A stretch of DNA of 9,297 nucleotides, from the NCBI GenBank assembly GCA_003648675.1, contig QMPS01000020.1, positions 1 to 9,297 on the forward strand. Reading direction: 5' to 3'. Source of the stretch: Aquificota bacterium. Lineage in GTDB: Bacteria > Thermosulfidibacterota > Thermosulfidibacteria > Thermosulfidibacterales > B14-G1. Below are positions 7,187-9,297 of this stretch, one piece after another. Below the pieces are notes generated by a model. It searched no databases and was not told the DNA's origin. It was given only the letters and a program-made list of their open reading frames with translations. Position 1 is the first letter of the stretch. The number at the start of each line of letters is the position of its first letter. The position numbers and the translations under genes were made by a program.

Positions 7187-8302
7187 ATGGGGCTAATCAA
7201 AGTCACCATAGACCGCCAGGTTCTTAGAAACAACTTTAGGGAGATAAAGAGACTCCTACCACCATCGGTCTCCGTGGGTGCTGTGGTAAAATCCCAGGCC
7301 TACGGTCACGGCATGGTGGAATGTGCCAGGGTCTTTGCTCAGGAAGGAGCTCGTTTCCTCGTGGTTTCTCTTATAGACGAGGGGATCACCCTAAGGGAGT
7401 CGGGGCTGGAGGAGCCTGTACTCCTCATGGGCGGAATCTGGCCTCAAGAAGCCCAAGACTGTATCCGATACGGTCTCACTCCCGTCATCAGTGGTCTCCA
7501 ACCCCTTAAGGCCCTCTCCCGGGCAGCAACAGAGCTGAATCAAGAAGCTCGAGTTCACATCAAAGTGGACACAGGCATGGGAAGACTAGGGGTCCCCATG
7601 GAAGAATGGAGGGAGTTCCTCGACGAGGCTCTCTCCTACCCAGGCGTCGTACTGGAGGGGCTCATGTCCCACTTCTCCGTGGCCGACAGCCCGGAAAACA
7701 GCGATGTGGCTTACACCATGCAACAGATGGAGGTATTCAAGGCCATTGTAGAAGAGGTCCGCAAAAAGCTCCCTCACCTGAAATGGATCCACCTGGCCAA
7801 TTCGGCAGCAACCCTCCAGCTACCCCAGACCCACTGGAACCTGGTGAGACCTGGACTGGGCCTCTACGGTGGTTTACGAATTCCCCAGATCAATCTCCAA
7901 GAGGCCATGGAAGTGTCCAGCCGGATACTCCACATAAAGCGGGTACCCGGAGGAAGATTTCTGAGCTACGGGAGGGCCTTCAGAACCACTAGGGAAACTC
8001 TGGTAGCGGTGGTACCTGTAGGTTATGCCCTTGGATACCTCCGCTCATTATCCAACCGAGGAGAAATGCTGGTGAGGGGAGAAAGAGCCCCCGTCATAGG
8101 TAGGGTCTGCATGGACCTCACTCTCCTAGATGTCACACATATCCCCCAAGTGGAACTGGGAGACCCCGTCATCCTCATGGGAGGAAAAGGGAAGCAGAGA
8201 ATAACCGTTTTCGAAGTGGCCCAGTGGATGGACACCATCACCTATGAAGTATTCTGCATCCTGGGCGGCTCCCACCCCGGACAGAGGGAATATGTCAACT
8301 AA
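7187..8302 (+). CDS. alr: Alanine racemase
   Basis: A PLP enzyme that interconverts L- and D-alanine, supplying D-alanine for peptidoglycan; cytosolic dimer. The 371-residue length is normal. The N-terminal barrel carries K35, which binds PLP (VVKSQAYGHG, where the family usually has VKANAYGHG), the lysine that is often carbamylated (K126) and R133 in KVDTGMGRLG, and R221 in RPGLGLYGG. The C-terminal domain has the second catalytic base Y261 (LSYGRAF), Y280 in VPVGYALGY (usually GYADGY or GYADGW, so an acidic residue is replaced by Leu282), and C308-M309-D310 in GRVCMD. All catalytic residues are therefore present. I chose the ATG at 7187, which starts the protein at MGLIKVTIDRQVLRNN as expected. 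The frame is open upstream to a TTG at 7151, but that codon has no ribosome site and lies in the promoter. It stands alone and converges on the recombinase gene. Confidence 0.95.
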   Translation: MGLIKVTIDRQVLRNNFREIKRLLPPSVSVGAVVKSQAYGHGMVECARVFAQEGARFLVVSLIDEGITLRESGLEEPVLLMGGIWPQEAQDCIRYGLTPVISGLQPLKALSRAATELNQEARVHIKVDTGMGRLGVPMEEWREFLDEALSYPGVVLEGLMSHFSVADSPENSDVAYTMQQMEVFKAIVEEVRKKLPHLKWIHLANSAATLQLPQTHWNLVRPGLGLYGGLRIPQINLQEAMEVSSRILHIKRVPGGRFLSYGRAFRTTRETLVAVVPVGYALGYLRSLSNRGEMLVRGERAPVIGRVCMDLTLLDVTHIPQVELGDPVILMGGKGKQRITVFEVAQWMDTITYEVFCILGGSHPGQREYVN

Positions 8303-8306
8303 CACG

Positions 8307-8396
8307 GTTCAAAGTTCAATGTTCTATGTTCAAGGTTAAATACTTGCCTCCCCTAAGAAAATTTGAACTTAGAACCTTGAACCTCGAACGTAGAAC
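8307..8396. repeat. Palindromic array of ten GTTCAAN heptads
   Basis: Five contiguous 7-bp units of consensus GTTCAAN fill 8307-8341 on the plus strand. After a 20-bp spacer, five more contiguous units fill 8362-8396 in the opposite orientation. Nine of the ten begin with GTTC; the fifth unit begins GTTA. The last two or three bases of each unit vary. Pairing is best when shifted by one unit: left units 1-4 (8307-8334) against the inner four right units (8362-8389) match at 23 of 28 positions. The array fills almost the whole gap between the convergent alr and xerD genes. It has no U-tract on either side, so it is not a classic intrinsic terminator, although it could act as a bidirectional one or as an mRNA-end stabiliser. 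It could also be a REP- or MITE-like dispersed repeat. No second copy is in the window. Confidence 0.85.
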
Positions 8397-8400
8397 CCCC

Positions 8401-9285
8401 TCACGCTCTGGGATGGCTTTTCTTGTACACCTTCTCCAGATGGGCACGGGCCACGTGAGTGTAGATCTGAGTGGTAGAGAGATCAGCGTGTCCGAGGAGC
8501 TCCTGCAGGCTCCTAAGATCCGCACCCCTCTCCAAGATATGGGTAGCAAAAGAGTGACGAAGGGTGTGGGGAGAGATCTCCTTGGTTATTCCCACCTTCT
8601 TGGCATACCCCTTGACCAGCTGCCAAAACCTCTGCCGGGTCATAGGCCCTCCCCTATTGGTGAGGAAAAGATAGGGCGACCCCCTTTTGTCCAGCTCCCC
8701 CCTCACCTTCAGATACCTCTCCAGCCACTTCAAAGCCTCCCCGCCCAAGGGCACCAATCTCTCCTTCCTACCCTTCCCCACTACCCTCAAAACCACCCTC
8801 TCCAGGTCCAGGTCCACTAATCTTATGGAGACCATCTCCGACACCCTCACCCCCGTGGCATAGAGCACCTCCAGCATAGCCCTATCCCTCAATCCATGAG
8901 GAGACTGGGGGGAAGGAGCCTCCAGGAGTTTCTCAACTTCATCCAGGGAGAGGACCTGGGGCAATCGCTTCCAGGTCCTGGGGTTGTCCAACCCTTCGGT
9001 AGGATCGACTTCAGTAAGGCCCATCTCCACCAAAAAAGCGAAAAAGCCCCTCACCGCCGAAAGCCGTCTCCGGATGGTAGCCGGCGAAAACCCCCTACCG
9101 GCCAGGTTCATGAGGTACCCCATGAGCACTCCAGAGGTAACCTTTTCAAAATCCAGCCCCAATAACTCCAGATAACTCTTCAGGTCCCATAGATCCCTTC
9201 CATAGCCCTCCAGAGTGTGCCCCGAAAGTCCCCTTTCGGCCGAGAGGAAAGAGAGATACCTGTCTATGAGCCCTTTGCCTTCCAC
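8401..9285 (-). CDS. xerD: XerC/XerD-type tyrosine recombinase
   Basis: A site-specific recombinase of the phage-integrase family that resolves chromosome dimers at dif with a partner Xer protein. The 294 residues match the family length. The N-terminal SAM-like core-binding domain (about 4-90) includes LIDRYLSFLSAERGLSGHTLEGYGRDL in overlapping form. The catalytic domain (about 110-290) has R147 (TGVRVSE), K171 (GKGRKERLVPL), H240 and R243 (HTLRH), H266 (LLGHADLSTT) and the nucleophile Y275 (IYTHV), a complete set. LGHADLSTTQIYTHVA looks XerD-like, while the tail HLEKVYKKSHPRA is closer to XerC, so the paralogue assignment is uncertain. No integrase-specific arm domain and no phage genes are seen, which argues for the housekeeping role. 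The GTG at 9285 suits the family N-terminus, but only 12 nt upstream are visible, they contain no Shine-Dalgarno, and the frame stays open to the edge. The start is therefore provisional. Confidence 0.92.
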   Translation of the reverse strand: MEGKGLIDRYLSFLSAERGLSGHTLEGYGRDLWDLKSYLELLGLDFEKVTSGVLMGYLMNLAGRGFSPATIRRRLSAVRGFFAFLVEMGLTEVDPTEGLDNPRTWKRLPQVLSLDEVEKLLEAPSPQSPHGLRDRAMLEVLYATGVRVSEMVSIRLVDLDLERVVLRVVGKGRKERLVPLGGEALKWLERYLKVRGELDKRGSPYLFLTNRGGPMTRQRFWQLVKGYAKKVGITKEISPHTLRHSFATHILERGADLRSLQELLGHADLSTTQIYTHVARAHLEKVYKKSHPRA

Positions 9286-9297
9286 GAAGGGAGGATA

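Noticed and set aside
8307..8396. CRISPR array or tandem-repeat spacer structure
   Set aside because: Units are 7 bp and contiguous, with no unique spacers, and they reverse orientation halfway; no cas genes are present.
8307..8396. Classic intrinsic terminator or dif/att site beside the recombinase gene
   Set aside because: There is no T-run after either arm, and the heptad structure does not resemble the 28-bp two-arm layout of dif. A termination role by another route remains possible.

Overview
The window comes from a bacterial chromosome. It carries ordinary core genes (tyrS, guaA, alr, a XerC/D recombinase) next to signalling genes. I see no phage, transposon, CRISPR, tRNA or rRNA sequence. 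I cannot name the organism. Arginine is encoded mostly by AGA/AGG, the proteins are rich in Glu, Lys, Arg and Val, and several genes use TTG or GTG starts. That composition is common in thermophilic or deep-branching bacteria, but this is a weak inference.

Layout from left to right. The minus-strand tyrS gene runs off the left edge. It has a good promoter and a short leader with strong hairpins. Divergent from it is a small plus-strand gene for a DUF2007-type protein. The 3' end of that gene overlaps, tail to tail, a very large minus-strand gene (1151-4162) for a 1003-residue protein. This protein has the order GAF, HD-GYP, GAF-like, GGDEF, then a C-terminal periplasmic-binding-protein-type ligand domain, with no visible signal peptide or membrane segment. 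From a shared 186-bp intergenic region, a plus-strand pair is transcribed: a small membrane protein with a bacterial PH-like domain, and guaA (GMP synthase). These two are 8 bp apart and probably co-translated. Convergent with guaA is a minus-strand NarL/LuxR-family response regulator with no kinase gene beside it. Divergent from the regulator is alr (alanine racemase). alr converges on a minus-strand XerC/D recombinase gene near the right edge, and the 98-bp gap between them holds an unusual palindrome of 7-bp repeats.

The genes do not form one pathway. tyrS, guaA, alr and xerD serve tRNA charging, GTP supply, peptidoglycan D-alanine and chromosome dimer resolution. The signalling layer is the c-di-GMP protein, which may both make and degrade c-di-GMP under control of a small ligand, plus the orphan response regulator. 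The nearness of guaA (making GMP, hence GTP) to a GTP-consuming diguanylate cyclase is suggestive at most.

The points most worth a second look are the cytosolic-looking ligand-binding/c-di-GMP fusion, the five-plus-five heptad palindrome at 8307-8396, the structured tyrS leader, and two genes (the PH-like gene and alr) whose best -10 elements sit exactly 7 nt before the ATG, as expected for leaderless mRNAs.
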